From the NCBI RefSeq assembly GCF_022695595.1, contig NZ_CP074380.1:6786501-6850500 (forward strand): DNA of 64,000 bases, given 5' to 3'. The position numbers were made by a program, and so were the translations under genes. Of this stretch, positions 26,901 to 34,189 are shown in pieces; the stretch's first letter is position 1; each line of letters begins with the position of its first letter. The notes below the pieces were generated by a model. That model was not told the origin of the DNA, made no database searches, and saw only the letters and a list, made by a program, of their open reading frames with translations. The DNA is from Streptomyces sp. MST-110588 (GTDB taxonomy: Bacteria > Actinomycetota > Actinomycetes > Streptomycetales > Streptomycetaceae).

Positions 26901-28035
26901 TCACCCGCAGCGCGGCCCCCACCGCGAACCAGCGCAGCAGCGGGGTCGCCGCCTCCGCGTACCCCCGGCCGAAGACACCGAGGATGTAGGGCGCGCAGAC
27001 GAACAGGAACAGACAGACCGGGATCATGATGCGGGCCATCCGGCGCAGCGCCGCGCGGGTGTTCTGCGCCAGCCGCGCCGGGTCGTGCGAGCCCTCGACC
27101 GTCAGGGACGCGCCCATGTTGATGGCGAGCAGGTTGACCGTTCCGCTGATGGTGGTGGTGATGTAGAAGTACGCGTTGTCGGCCGAGCTGACCTGCGAGG
27201 CGACGATGACCGGCACGAGGTAGACCACGGCCAGGGAGAAGAGCGAGCCGGTGTAGTCACCGGCCAGGAAGCGGCCCATCTCCTTGAGCGTGGGCGGCCG
27301 GGCCGTACGCCGGGTCGCTTTCACGTGCCGGGGTATCAGCCGCCGGAAGACCAGCCAGCCCAGCGGCACCACGGACAGCGCGATGGCCGCGACCCAGGAC
27401 ACGAAGACACCGGCTGTGGGCACGGCGGCGGCGATCGCCACCAGCAGCGCCAGTTTGGCCGTGGAGAAGACCAGGTTGCCCACCGGCACCCAGAAGGCGC
27501 TGCGCAGACCGGTCAGCACACCGTCCTGGAGCGTCAGCAGCGACCAGGCGATCACGGCGACGATGAAGCCGGCGCCGTGCAGCGGCCCGTGCAGGAAGCG
27601 GTAGGAGGGCCCCCACAGGCTGAGGGTGAGCAGGAAGACCGTGGCGGCGATCGCCACGACCACCGAACTGCCCGCGTACGTGGACAGCACCAGCCGGCCG
27701 GTCCGGCGCCCGGCGACGGGGATGAAGCGGGCCAGCGCGCCGGTGAGCGTGACGGCCGTGAGCCCGGCGAGCAGCTTCATCGCCGCGATCGCGGCCGATC
27801 CCTGGCCGACCGCGTCCTCGGTGTAGTACCGGGCGGCGACCAGCCAGTAACCCAGCCCGAGCAGACCGGATATACCGGTGTTGACCATCAGGGCGTAGGC
27901 GTTGCGGAACAGCGGGCTGCCGCCGCCCCGGCCCGCGAACCGCAGCATCCGGCCGCCCCTGCCCTTGCCCTGGTCCGGCTCCTGACCCGGCTCCTGTTCC
28001 GTGCGCTCCTCGGTCCGGGTGGTCGTGTCAGACAC
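23962..28035 (-). CDS. Polysaccharide flippase fused to a GT-C-like membrane domain
   Basis: A 1357-residue giant. Residues about 40-445 form a 12- to 14-helix polysaccharide-export flippase (FRNAYALMVNTGISGLLGLG, YFYITTTISGTVNLLAINMG). About 450-690 is an Ala/Gly/Pro-rich cytoplasmic linker. About 700-1340 is a second polytopic domain (LPLWALLAAALALFWLPLHG, WSWPGFFAWAQFLAQACG, YFSPQGFTYLLYL) with long outside loops, resembling GT-C membrane glycosyltransferases. It would move a lipid-linked glycan across the membrane and may add sugars outside. It is the last gene of the minus-strand polysaccharide series. The second domain's activity is inferred from topology. Confidence 0.8.
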   Translation of the reverse strand: MSDTTTRTEERTEQEPGQEPDQGKGRGGRMLRFAGRGGGSPLFRNAYALMVNTGISGLLGLGYWLVAARYYTEDAVGQGSAAIAAMKLLAGLTAVTLTGALARFIPVAGRRTGRLVLSTYAGSSVVVAIAATVFLLTLSLWGPSYRFLHGPLHGAGFIVAVIAWSLLTLQDGVLTGLRSAFWVPVGNLVFSTAKLALLVAIAAAVPTAGVFVSWVAAIALSVVPLGWLVFRRLIPRHVKATRRTARPPTLKEMGRFLAGDYTGSLFSLAVVYLVPVIVASQVSSADNAYFYITTTISGTVNLLAINMGASLTVEGSHDPARLAQNTRAALRRMARIMIPVCLFLFVCAPYILGVFGRGYAEAATPLLRWFAVGAALRVIMEVYFAVLRAQSRTSGLAYLQGLLCFLVLGLTLVLLPRMGLTGAGVAEISSLVVIVSIASVKLYRIVRGRPSAPLTRTPAEGLAPDGDLADLAVHGDLGDALTAGAAKASAGADGAGAGAGATAAAGAGTGAAGTSGTSDTGGHRPRWAQRALADVDTMPLGVHVDFDHMERRPDVRPPAPDRTSPYAGVTAPGRRPEAGLREDGRTGPSWAERGAKAQRLPGATAASASSSHATAMPPTAAAHSAATARSAGSTAPAPSGAPVPPAAPAAPGTPSTPSAPATPAAPAAPTAPDGGPAPGPAASLRHAAARLRHQLRHHPTLPLWALLAAALALFWLPLHGMGDTDLNRMGGLGLISVLPAATLVGAVLLVVTFAAALWQARPRPALLAAVLVLTVVALHALPAVLEAEPRFATAWQHLGFLDHIGRTGTAVPDLDARWSWPGFFAWAQFLAQACGVTDMTEVLRWWPLTLQLLYLAPLFLLLKAVRASWRAKWSAAWLFALCGWVGQDYFSPQGFTYLLYLVFVAILLVWFREPRVLAARRVPGEREVEPAGRGRRVTLLAVLLALFAASVAGHQLTPFVMLGVLTVLVLARRSTLYGLPLLFGVMVAAWVGYLAEPYWMGHFDELFGGIGGFGGNVSSSVTGRISGGDSTHKLVLYTRVAMAGGVLALACWGVLRRRSAGFTERSLLVLTFVPFLGFGMQSYGGEMALRVFMFALPGACVLAALALFPRAAGTRRGWGPLAALATGLVLILGFLVARWGNEPFERTRPGEVTAMDYVYAHDRPTVRLLWMSDDPVNNVTPAMPWGARDMERVRYEPTLAPRDPARTGPLVAALRKAGPHSYLIVSRGQSEYLRLDSAYSPTWEKRLRANLDRRPDLRRVLSNEHAALYELKQQPPGAVPRPDPGPAGPRVTWTPWSVTGALAALALMLLLAAREVLRVAVAPSVRQLRWLRASFWFGLPLLTVFLISLVQRFATLA

Positions 28036-28218
28036 TGGCTCCGCTGCCTTTCCTGACTTCCTGACGCAGTGCGGGTGCTCGCCCGGCGGTCCGCTCCGGG
28101 CGGCCGGTGCGCCGGCGCCCGGGGAACCGCGGGAGTTCCCGGGACCTCCGGGACGTCTTGCGCGCGCCGGCCCGGCCGTTTCACCGGCTCCCGGCCCGCG
28201 GTGGCGGTCGCGGCCCGC

Positions 28219-29019
28219 TCAGCTCCTGCGGGAGCACAGCCCGACCGCCCGACGTGTCCTGCGGACCAGGGCGTAACCCTTGGTGAGCGCCCGGTTCCCG
28301 GCGAAGTGCCGCCCCACGGCGCGGCCTTCGACGATCCGCTCGAACTCCTCGATGCCGGTGCCGCGCCCCACCGTCAGCCGGGTCAGCGCGTACGGGCCCT
28401 GGCGGCGGCCCGCCAGGGCGTTGCCGACCGCCAGCGACTGCCGGAACCCGGCCCCGCGCACCGCCCGCCGCACCCGCCGGCTGGAATACCCGTACGGATA
28501 GGCGAAGGAGACCGGCGCCCGGCCGAGTTCGTCACCGATGATCTGCTTGCAGCGCATCACCTCGAACCACAGGGGCTCATCCGCGAGCTGGTCGAGCTGC
28601 GGGTGACTGTGGCTGTGGCCGCCGATCTCGATCCCGGCCGCGGCCAGCTTCCGTACCTGCCCCCAGTCCAGCATGGTGTCCAGGCTGCCACCGGTGTCGT
28701 ACGGGCCGCGCAGCCAGCCGGAGGAGACGAAGACGGTGGCCGTGAAGCCGTGCCGGGACAGGGCCGGCAGGGCGTGCCGGTGCACGCCCTCGTAGCCGTC
28801 GTCGAAGGTGATCAGTACGGGCCTGGCGGGCAGCGCCGTGCCGCCGCGCCAGGCCGCCGCCAGCTCGGCCGTGGTCAGCGGGGTGAAGCCGTGGTCGTCC
28901 AGCACCGCCATCTGCTCGTCGAAGGCGTCCGGGGTGACGGACAGGGCGAGCGCGGCGGGCGCGGGGGCGTCGGCCACCGCGTGGTACATCAGGATCGGTA
29001 CGGCGTGGGCGCCGGTCAT
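28219..29019 (-). CDS. Polysaccharide deacetylase (NodB domain)
   Basis: A 266-residue NodB-type deacetylase. Motif 1 is ITFDDGYEG with the catalytic and metal-binding Asp pair, motif 2 is GGHSHSHPQL with the zinc His pair, and motif 3 lies in FAYPYGYSSRRVRRAV. No signal peptide is present, so action on the cytoplasmic face or non-classical export is expected. ATG 29019 overlaps the stop of the GT2 gene (ATGA). It would remove N- or O-acetyl groups from a growing glycan. Confidence 0.9.
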   Translation of the reverse strand: MTGAHAVPILMYHAVADAPAPAALALSVTPDAFDEQMAVLDDHGFTPLTTAELAAAWRGGTALPARPVLITFDDGYEGVHRHALPALSRHGFTATVFVSSGWLRGPYDTGGSLDTMLDWGQVRKLAAAGIEIGGHSHSHPQLDQLADEPLWFEVMRCKQIIGDELGRAPVSFAYPYGYSSRRVRRAVRGAGFRQSLAVGNALAGRRQGPYALTRLTVGRGTGIEEFERIVEGRAVGRHFAGNRALTKGYALVRRTRRAVGLCSRRS

Positions 29020-30128
29020 GCGACCGCCTCCCGGCCGGCGAGGGTGCTGCGGCCGTCCGGACCGGTACGCCCATCGGGAGCCGTGCATCCGTCGGGGCCC
29101 GTGCCCCCGTCCGTACGTTCCCCAGGATCCGTACCGCCCTCGCGTGCGGTGCCGGCCGCCCCGGCAACCGTGAAGGTCCCGCTGCCGCGCGCCCGTACCC
29201 GGCCCATGACGTAGCCGCCCGCCGCGAGCGCCACACCCGCCACGATCGCGCCCGCCCGCGCCGCGCCGCCCGGCCGCCGCAGCACCGCGTCGCGCAGCCC
29301 GCGTGCCACTCCCGCGGGCAGCACCCGGGTCGTGTAACGCCGTTCCGTGGCCAGGCCCTCCTGTGCGCCGACGCTCCGCGCGACCAGCGCCTTGGACAGC
29401 CCTTCGGCGTACACCCGGGTACGGAAATAGGCGAACCGTTCCCGCGCGCCGGGCACCCGGTGGTGGATCACCGACCGGTCGTCGATCAGGAGCACCGCGT
29501 GAGGCACCGCGCGGGTCAGCCGGATGCACAGCTCCGTCTCCTCGCAGCCCAGGGGCCGCTTGTCACCGTCCCGGCCGATGCCGGTGGCGAACCCGCCGGT
29601 GATCTCGAACGCCTCCTTGCGGAACGAGGCGTTGCCGCCCAGCACGTTGCGTACCGGGACCCGTCCCGGCGGCAGGCCCCGGTACGTACATCCCACGACC
29701 CAGTCGAACTCCTGGGGGAACCACGCCGGTCTGCGGCCCGACGCCCAGACGGGCTCGGTGCGCCCGCCGATCGCCAGCACCTTCGGGTCGGCGTACCCCT
29801 CGGCGAAGTGCAGCAGCCAGTCCCGCTCGGCGACCGCGTCGTCGTCGAGGAAGGCGATCACCTCGCCGCCGGCGGCGCGTACGCCGGTGTTGCGCCCGGA
29901 GGACAGCCCGCGCGGGCCCGCGTTGGCCAGGACACGTACGGACGGGGCCCACGGGGGCCCGGAGAAGTGGTCCCGGAGCCGGGCGAGCAGCGCCGGGTTG
30001 TGGTCGACCACGAGGAGCGTCTCGTGGGCCGGGTGGGACTGGTCGCGCACCGAGGCCGCCGCGGCGAGGATGTCCTCCCAGCGGTCCTCGGTGTAGGCGC
30101 AGATCACCACGGAGACGCGGACACTCAA
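29016..30128 (-). CDS. Family 2 glycosyltransferase with C-terminal membrane segment
   Basis: A 370-residue GT-A transferase. SVVICAYTEDRW opens the nucleotide-sugar fold, GGEVIAFLDDDAV gives the DDD metal motif, NVLGGNASFRKEAF and CEETELCIRL give the acceptor/base region. After residue 290 there is a hydrophobic stretch (GAIVAGVALAAGGYVMGRV) and a Gly/Asp/Thr-rich tail. The start is a TTG at 30128 with AGGAGAGG upstream; it shares TTGA with the stop of the preceding GT2 gene. The sugar added is unknown. Confidence 0.88.
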   Translation of the reverse strand: MSVRVSVVICAYTEDRWEDILAAAASVRDQSHPAHETLLVVDHNPALLARLRDHFSGPPWAPSVRVLANAGPRGLSSGRNTGVRAAGGEVIAFLDDDAVAERDWLLHFAEGYADPKVLAIGGRTEPVWASGRRPAWFPQEFDWVVGCTYRGLPPGRVPVRNVLGGNASFRKEAFEITGGFATGIGRDGDKRPLGCEETELCIRLTRAVPHAVLLIDDRSVIHHRVPGARERFAYFRTRVYAEGLSKALVARSVGAQEGLATERRYTTRVLPAGVARGLRDAVLRRPGGAARAGAIVAGVALAAGGYVMGRVRARGSGTFTVAGAAGTAREGGTDPGERTDGGTGPDGCTAPDGRTGPDGRSTLAGREAVA

Positions 30129-30940
30129 GACGCCTCTCCTGTGATCATGGTGGGGCCGGTGGGACGCCTGCGCCGGGTACCGCGCTCGCGCAGTATCACC
30201 TTCAGGACGCGTAACCCGTCCCGTACGGCGCGCAGATTGCTCACGCCGTGGATGCGGTGGTACTCGTGGCTGGGAATCTCCTGCACTTTCAGGCCGGCCT
30301 TCACGACGCGGATGTTCATCACCGTCTCGACCTCGAAGCCGGCGCAGTCCAGGGCGATCTCTTCCAGGCAGTGCCGCCAGAAGGCGTTGTAGCCGTAGCA
30401 CAGGTCGGTGTAGCGGGCCCCGAACTTGGCGTTGACGATCGTCGTCAGGACGCGGTTGCCCAGCTTGCGGACGGGCGTCATGTCGTCCGTGCCGCCGCCG
30501 TTGGCGAAGCGCGAGCCCTTGGCGAAGTCCGCGCCGCCGACCAGCGCGGAGACATAGCTGACGATCTCGGCGCCGTCGGCCGAACCGTCGGCGTCGACCA
30601 TGACGATGATGTCGCCCGTGCAGGCGTCGAACCCGCTGATCAGCGCGTCCCCTTTGCCTTTGCCGCGCTGCGCGACGACTTTGACGTCCGGCCGCAGCTC
30701 GCGGGCGACTTTTACGGTGTCGTCCGTCGAATTGCCGTCGACCAGGACCACTTCGTGTATCCACTCCGGCAATGTCTTGAATACATACGGAAGGTTTTCC
30801 GCCTCGTTCATGGCCGGTATGACGACGCTGACCGGCGGCGCTATCGCCAGATACGAGGAAACGGGACGGTACTGGACCGGCTGAGAAATCAGTTCCAACG
30901 GATTTCCGGCTGTTTCCGCGGGGCGAAGGAATGAGCTCAT
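30125..30940 (-). CDS. Family 2 glycosyltransferase, dolichyl-phosphate-mannose-synthase-like
   Basis: A 271-residue GT2 enzyme. VSVVIPAMNEAENLPYVF, VVLVDGNSTDDTV and IIVMVDADGSADGAEI are the motifs of polyprenyl-phosphate sugar transferases (DPM1/GtrB-like), and GSRFANGGGTDDMTPVRKLG fits that group. It should load a sugar onto polyprenyl phosphate as donor for outside glycosylation. It starts with ATG at 30940. It overlaps the next GT2 gene by 4 nt, making a tight three-gene unit with the deacetylase. Confidence 0.9.
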   Translation of the reverse strand: MSSFLRPAETAGNPLELISQPVQYRPVSSYLAIAPPVSVVIPAMNEAENLPYVFKTLPEWIHEVVLVDGNSTDDTVKVARELRPDVKVVAQRGKGKGDALISGFDACTGDIIVMVDADGSADGAEIVSYVSALVGGADFAKGSRFANGGGTDDMTPVRKLGNRVLTTIVNAKFGARYTDLCYGYNAFWRHCLEEIALDCAGFEVETVMNIRVVKAGLKVQEIPSHEYHRIHGVSNLRAVRDGLRVLKVILRERGTRRRRPTGPTMITGEAS

Positions 30941-31316
30941 GAGTCTGTTTCCCTCTCGTCCGGCGGACCGCCCACCCCCGGGCGGTCCGGCTGTGTGTCC
31001 GGTTCGAAAGGGGGGTTCACGCCCCGCTCATGACGGCATGGGTCTCATCGCCGTGCGAACAGGGCGAGCTGGCATTCGTGGTGCTGGCCGCGCGGCTCGT
31101 GGCTCGATGATCGGTGCGCGAAGATCGAACACGGGACCCCCCTACCGCGCCCCGCCCCGGCCCCCTCACGGCGCCCGAGCCCTCCCCTGGTGCCGCTCCA
31201 TGTGCTGGGCCGTTGCGGGTGGATGTATGACGGTATTGATGACTGGGACTCTATGGCAAGACCTCGAACCGCGAATCCCCTTCGGTGTAATTGGCCTGTA
31301 CAGAACGGTGAACTTT
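30941..31316. other. Gene-free segment inside the polysaccharide locus
   Basis: This 376-bp gap lies between the start of the DPM-like gene and the end of the acyltransferase gene. The part at about 31230-31320 is visibly less GC-rich. It must hold the promoter of the downstream glycosyltransferase unit. I see no coding frame or perfect operator. Confidence 0.45.
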
Positions 31317-32420
31317 TCAACGGATCGACCGGATCCGGCCCATCCGCTTGAGAAGACGATCGGCCGGGGTGAACAATTCCGGCCGGGATACCACGGTGTT
31401 GCGCAGGGCCCGCACCGGAGCACGCCGCGCACGATGACACAGCGCCACCGGATGGCGGCGCATCACCCACCCTTCGGACACCAGAAGCTCCCGTGTCTTC
31501 AGGGAGTTCTTGTATTGTTTTTCACCACGGCCCAGATCGATGTACGCCATCGAATCGGCGGCGGCTGCCTCGGCCATCCGCAGATGCAGGACCAGCCCGG
31601 GGGAGTACTTCGCGTACGTGGTGTCGTACGCCGGGAACCAGCAGGTGAGCACCCGCTCCGAACGCAGCCCGAAGTGCGCGGCGACCGGCCGGTCGCCCGC
31701 GTACAGGACGGACAGCAGGCCGGCGAAGGTGGCGGTGCGGGTGTGGAAGAGCTGCTCGGCCAGGTGCACGATCCAGGCGTGGGCGAAGCGGTCGCTGCGC
31801 CCGGTCCTGCGGTACTGCGCCGACTTCCAGCCGATGAGCGTACGCAGCATCTGCGGGTCACGCTCGTCGTGGACGTAGCGCAGCTCGCCCACGTCCCGGC
31901 GCAGTCTGCGCTCCTTGGCGCGGGTGCCGCGCACGAACCGCGGGGAGTGCTTGCGCACCTGGCCCAGGTACGCCTCGAAGCCCTGCTCGAGGTCCATGAC
32001 GGGGGAGGGGTGACTGGTCAGCGGCCACTCCTCGAACGGCTTCTGATCGGCCACCAGATGATCGAATTCGAGCACCGACAGACGGCAGGCGTGCAGGAGT
32101 TCGCGGGCGTCCCATTGGAAGCCGGGGCGGTGCACCAGCCCTTGCGCATCGGAGACACCCAGGCCGATCGCCCGCCCCACGCCCATCGCCGAGCGCTGGA
32201 AGGGCAGGAACGCGGCCGGTACGCCGTCCTCCCGGATGACCGCGATCCGTACCCCACGACGGCAGCGGCCGATCGCCAGGGCGAACTCCGGTGCGAGGAA
32301 AGGGTTCGCCAGTTGCGGGGCGCCCCATATGGGGGCCTGGGACTGCACAGCGGTCCACGCGGCCCGGTCCGCGCCGCTGAGTTCACCCGGGCGATACACG
32401 CTGATCTCACTGGTATCCAC
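31317..32420 (-). CDS. FemAB/CelD-like GNAT-fold acyltransferase
   Basis: A 367-residue acyltransferase of the Acetyltransf_6 (CelD/FemAB-like) type. The C-terminal GNAT core shows FAGLLSVLYAGDRPVAAHFG, LTCWFPAYDTTYAKYSPGLV and MAYIDLGRGEKQYKNSL, a pattern shared with cellulose-biosynthesis CelD and with PEP-CTERM-associated FemAB proteins. It would acylate a polysaccharide or lipid-linked sugar. The GTG at 32420 lies one base after the stop of the upstream membrane-protein gene, so they are translated together. Upstream starts would run into that gene. Confidence 0.85.
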   Translation of the reverse strand: MDTSEISVYRPGELSGADRAAWTAVQSQAPIWGAPQLANPFLAPEFALAIGRCRRGVRIAVIREDGVPAAFLPFQRSAMGVGRAIGLGVSDAQGLVHRPGFQWDARELLHACRLSVLEFDHLVADQKPFEEWPLTSHPSPVMDLEQGFEAYLGQVRKHSPRFVRGTRAKERRLRRDVGELRYVHDERDPQMLRTLIGWKSAQYRRTGRSDRFAHAWIVHLAEQLFHTRTATFAGLLSVLYAGDRPVAAHFGLRSERVLTCWFPAYDTTYAKYSPGLVLHLRMAEAAAADSMAYIDLGRGEKQYKNSLKTRELLVSEGWVMRRHPVALCHRARRAPVRALRNTVVSRPELFTPADRLLKRMGRIRSIR

Positions 32421-32421
32421 G

Positions 32422-32955
32422 TCAGTCCGTCCGACTTGACCGGGCACGGGCACGGCGGCGCCGGACGCCACCGCGGCGCCGGACGCCCGCCAGTACGAAG
32501 ACGGCGCCGCTGAGCGCCGCCACGGCCACCACCCCACCACGCGCCGACCAGATGTGCAGCGAGAGCATCACCTGCGCCACCAGCAGGTCGACGGCGACGG
32601 CGCCCGCCCCCGCGACGACGGTGCGGCTGAGCGGGTCCATGCGCCCAAGGGCGGCGCCGATGGCCGCGGCCGGTGCCAGGACCAGGAAGAAGAGCGTGAA
32701 CGGGGCACGCACGGAGGAGGAGAGGTCGGCGAGCGCCAGTACGGCGCCCACACCGCCCACGCCGACCGCCGCCCCGGCGAGCAGGGGTGCCGCATCACCG
32801 CGCACCGGTCTGTCGCCGCTCGGCCCGTCGCCGCCGCGGCCCTCGCCACCGGCCCCCTCGCTGCCGGTTCCGCCGCTGGTGGCCCTCTCCTCGGCCCTGT
32901 CGTGCTCCGGCGTCTCGCTGCTTGGTCTGTTGCCGTGGATGGTCTTGGTCTGCAT
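32422..32955 (-). CDS. Small polytopic membrane protein of unknown function
   Basis: About 177 residues. A Gly/Glu/Arg-rich N-terminal 55 residues precede four hydrophobic stretches (for example LLAGAAVGVGGVGAVLALA, APFTLFFLVLAPAAAIGAAL and GGVVAVAALSGAVFVLAGV), and a very basic tail (RRRGGVRRRRARARS). It resembles membrane proteins placed in streptomycete surface-polysaccharide clusters but no domain name is secure. The start is uncertain: ATG 32955 or TTG 32997. It heads the acyltransferase unit. Confidence 0.65.
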   Translation of the reverse strand: MQTKTIHGNRPSSETPEHDRAEERATSGGTGSEGAGGEGRGGDGPSGDRPVRGDAAPLLAGAAVGVGGVGAVLALADLSSSVRAPFTLFFLVLAPAAAIGAALGRMDPLSRTVVAGAGAVAVDLLVAQVMLSLHIWSARGGVVAVAALSGAVFVLAGVRRRGGVRRRRARARSSRTD

Positions 32956-33382
32956 TGGCAGCTTTGCCCCCCATAAGCGCCTGATGCCGGGCTTCAATGT
33001 CGCGCAGGCGGCGCGCGCCCGTCAAGACGCAAAGAGGACGTGAACGGGCCATGTACGTACCGGTGTTGGCTTCCGGCTCGCCCCATCGGCGCCCTCGCGC
33101 AGCTACGCGGGCACGGGAGTGACGCCGCGACGTCACCCGCATGTCGTGCCCGTACCGAAGAAGGCCGTGCCGCCATTTGCCGCCGGGTTGTCGCAGGGGC
33201 GCCGAGGGGGCATCACCGACGTGACGTCAATCCCATGGAACAGCAGGCGAGTTCTCCGTGAATCGGAGGATATGGCAAGAAGACTTTCGGTAATGCGGAG
33301 GAAGTTTTGGCGTCAACGGTTCCCGTAACGCATGGGGCCTGCTAATACATGTGAGGCAGAAATCCTGCCTTGGGGAGGTTCC
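32956..33382. other. Divergent promoter region upstream of the lipase
   Basis: This 427-bp gap separates the membrane-protein gene from the divergent lipase gene. It holds GTGACG-N6-CGTCAC at 33119-33136 and the palindrome TGACGTCA at 33222-33229, two related possible regulator sites 100 bp apart. A TAATAC -10-like box lies at 33343-33348, about 40 bp before the lipase ATG. No coding frame is convincing. Confidence 0.45.
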
Positions 33383-34189
33383 ATGAAACTGTCCCGGTTC
33401 GGGGGCATCCTGTCCGCGTTCACCGCCACCATGGCGCTCGGCCTTTCCGGCGCGGGCGCCGCCACCGCCGCCACACCACAGGCCAGAGCCACCGGCTACG
33501 TAGCACTGGGCGACTCCTACTCCGCGGGGGTCGGCGCCGGCAGCTACGACAGCGCCAGCGGCTCGTGCAAGCGCAGCACGAAGGCGTACCCGGCCCTGTG
33601 GGCCGCCGCGAACTCCGTGTCCTCCTTCACGTTCAGCGCCTGTTCGGGTGCCCGTACCGGTGACGTGCTCAGCAAGCAGCTCGGCGCGCTGAACTCCTCG
33701 ACGGGCCTGGTCAGCATCACCGTCGGCGGCAACGACGCCGGCTTCGCCGACACCATGAAGGTCTGCGCCACGGACACCGAGAGCGCCTGCCTGACGCGGG
33801 TCGCCCAGGCCCGTACGTACATCCAGGGCACCCTGCCCGGAAAGCTCGACCAGGTGTACAACGCCATCTCGGGCAAGGCCGCCGCCGCACGGGTGGTCGT
33901 CCTGGGCTACCCGCACATCTACAAGCTCGGCGGCACCTGTATCGGCCTGTCCGAGAAGGTCCGTACGGCGATCAACGCCGCCGCGGACGACATCAACACC
34001 GTCACCGCCAAGCGCGCCGCCGACCACGGCTTCGCCTTCGGTGACGTCAACACCACCTTCGCCGGGCACGAACTGTGCTCCGGCTCACCGTGGCTGCACA
34101 GCATCACCCTGCCCGTCGACGAGTCCTACCACCCGACCGCCGCCGGACAGTCCGGCGGCTACCTGCCGGTCCTGCGCTCCGCCGCGTAG
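33383..34189 (+). CDS. Secreted SGNH/GDSL lipase-esterase
   Basis: A 268-residue exported esterase. The signal peptide runs to about residue 30 (ALGLSGAGAATAA). Block I is ALGDSYSAGVGAGSY with the nucleophilic Ser, block III is ITVGGNDAGF, and block V is VDESYHPTAAGQ with the Asp-His pair. Six Cys suit the three disulfides of the Streptomyces rimosus-type lipase, which it closely resembles from memory. GGGGAGG precedes the ATG at 33383. It should hydrolyse lipid esters outside the cell. Its last 31 bp overlap the convergent kinase gene. Confidence 0.92.
   Translation: MKLSRFGGILSAFTATMALGLSGAGAATAATPQARATGYVALGDSYSAGVGAGSYDSASGSCKRSTKAYPALWAAANSVSSFTFSACSGARTGDVLSKQLGALNSSTGLVSITVGGNDAGFADTMKVCATDTESACLTRVAQARTYIQGTLPGKLDQVYNAISGKAAAARVVVLGYPHIYKLGGTCIGLSEKVRTAINAAADDINTVTAKRAADHGFAFGDVNTTFAGHELCSGSPWLHSITLPVDESYHPTAAGQSGGYLPVLRSAA

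Noticed and set aside
24055..28056. A 1333-codon open frame on the plus strand opposite the flippase fusion gene
   Set aside because: It is an antisense by-product of GC-rich codon use. The product is Arg/Gln/His/Gly-rich without domains, while the minus-strand frame has clear membrane and flippase motifs.
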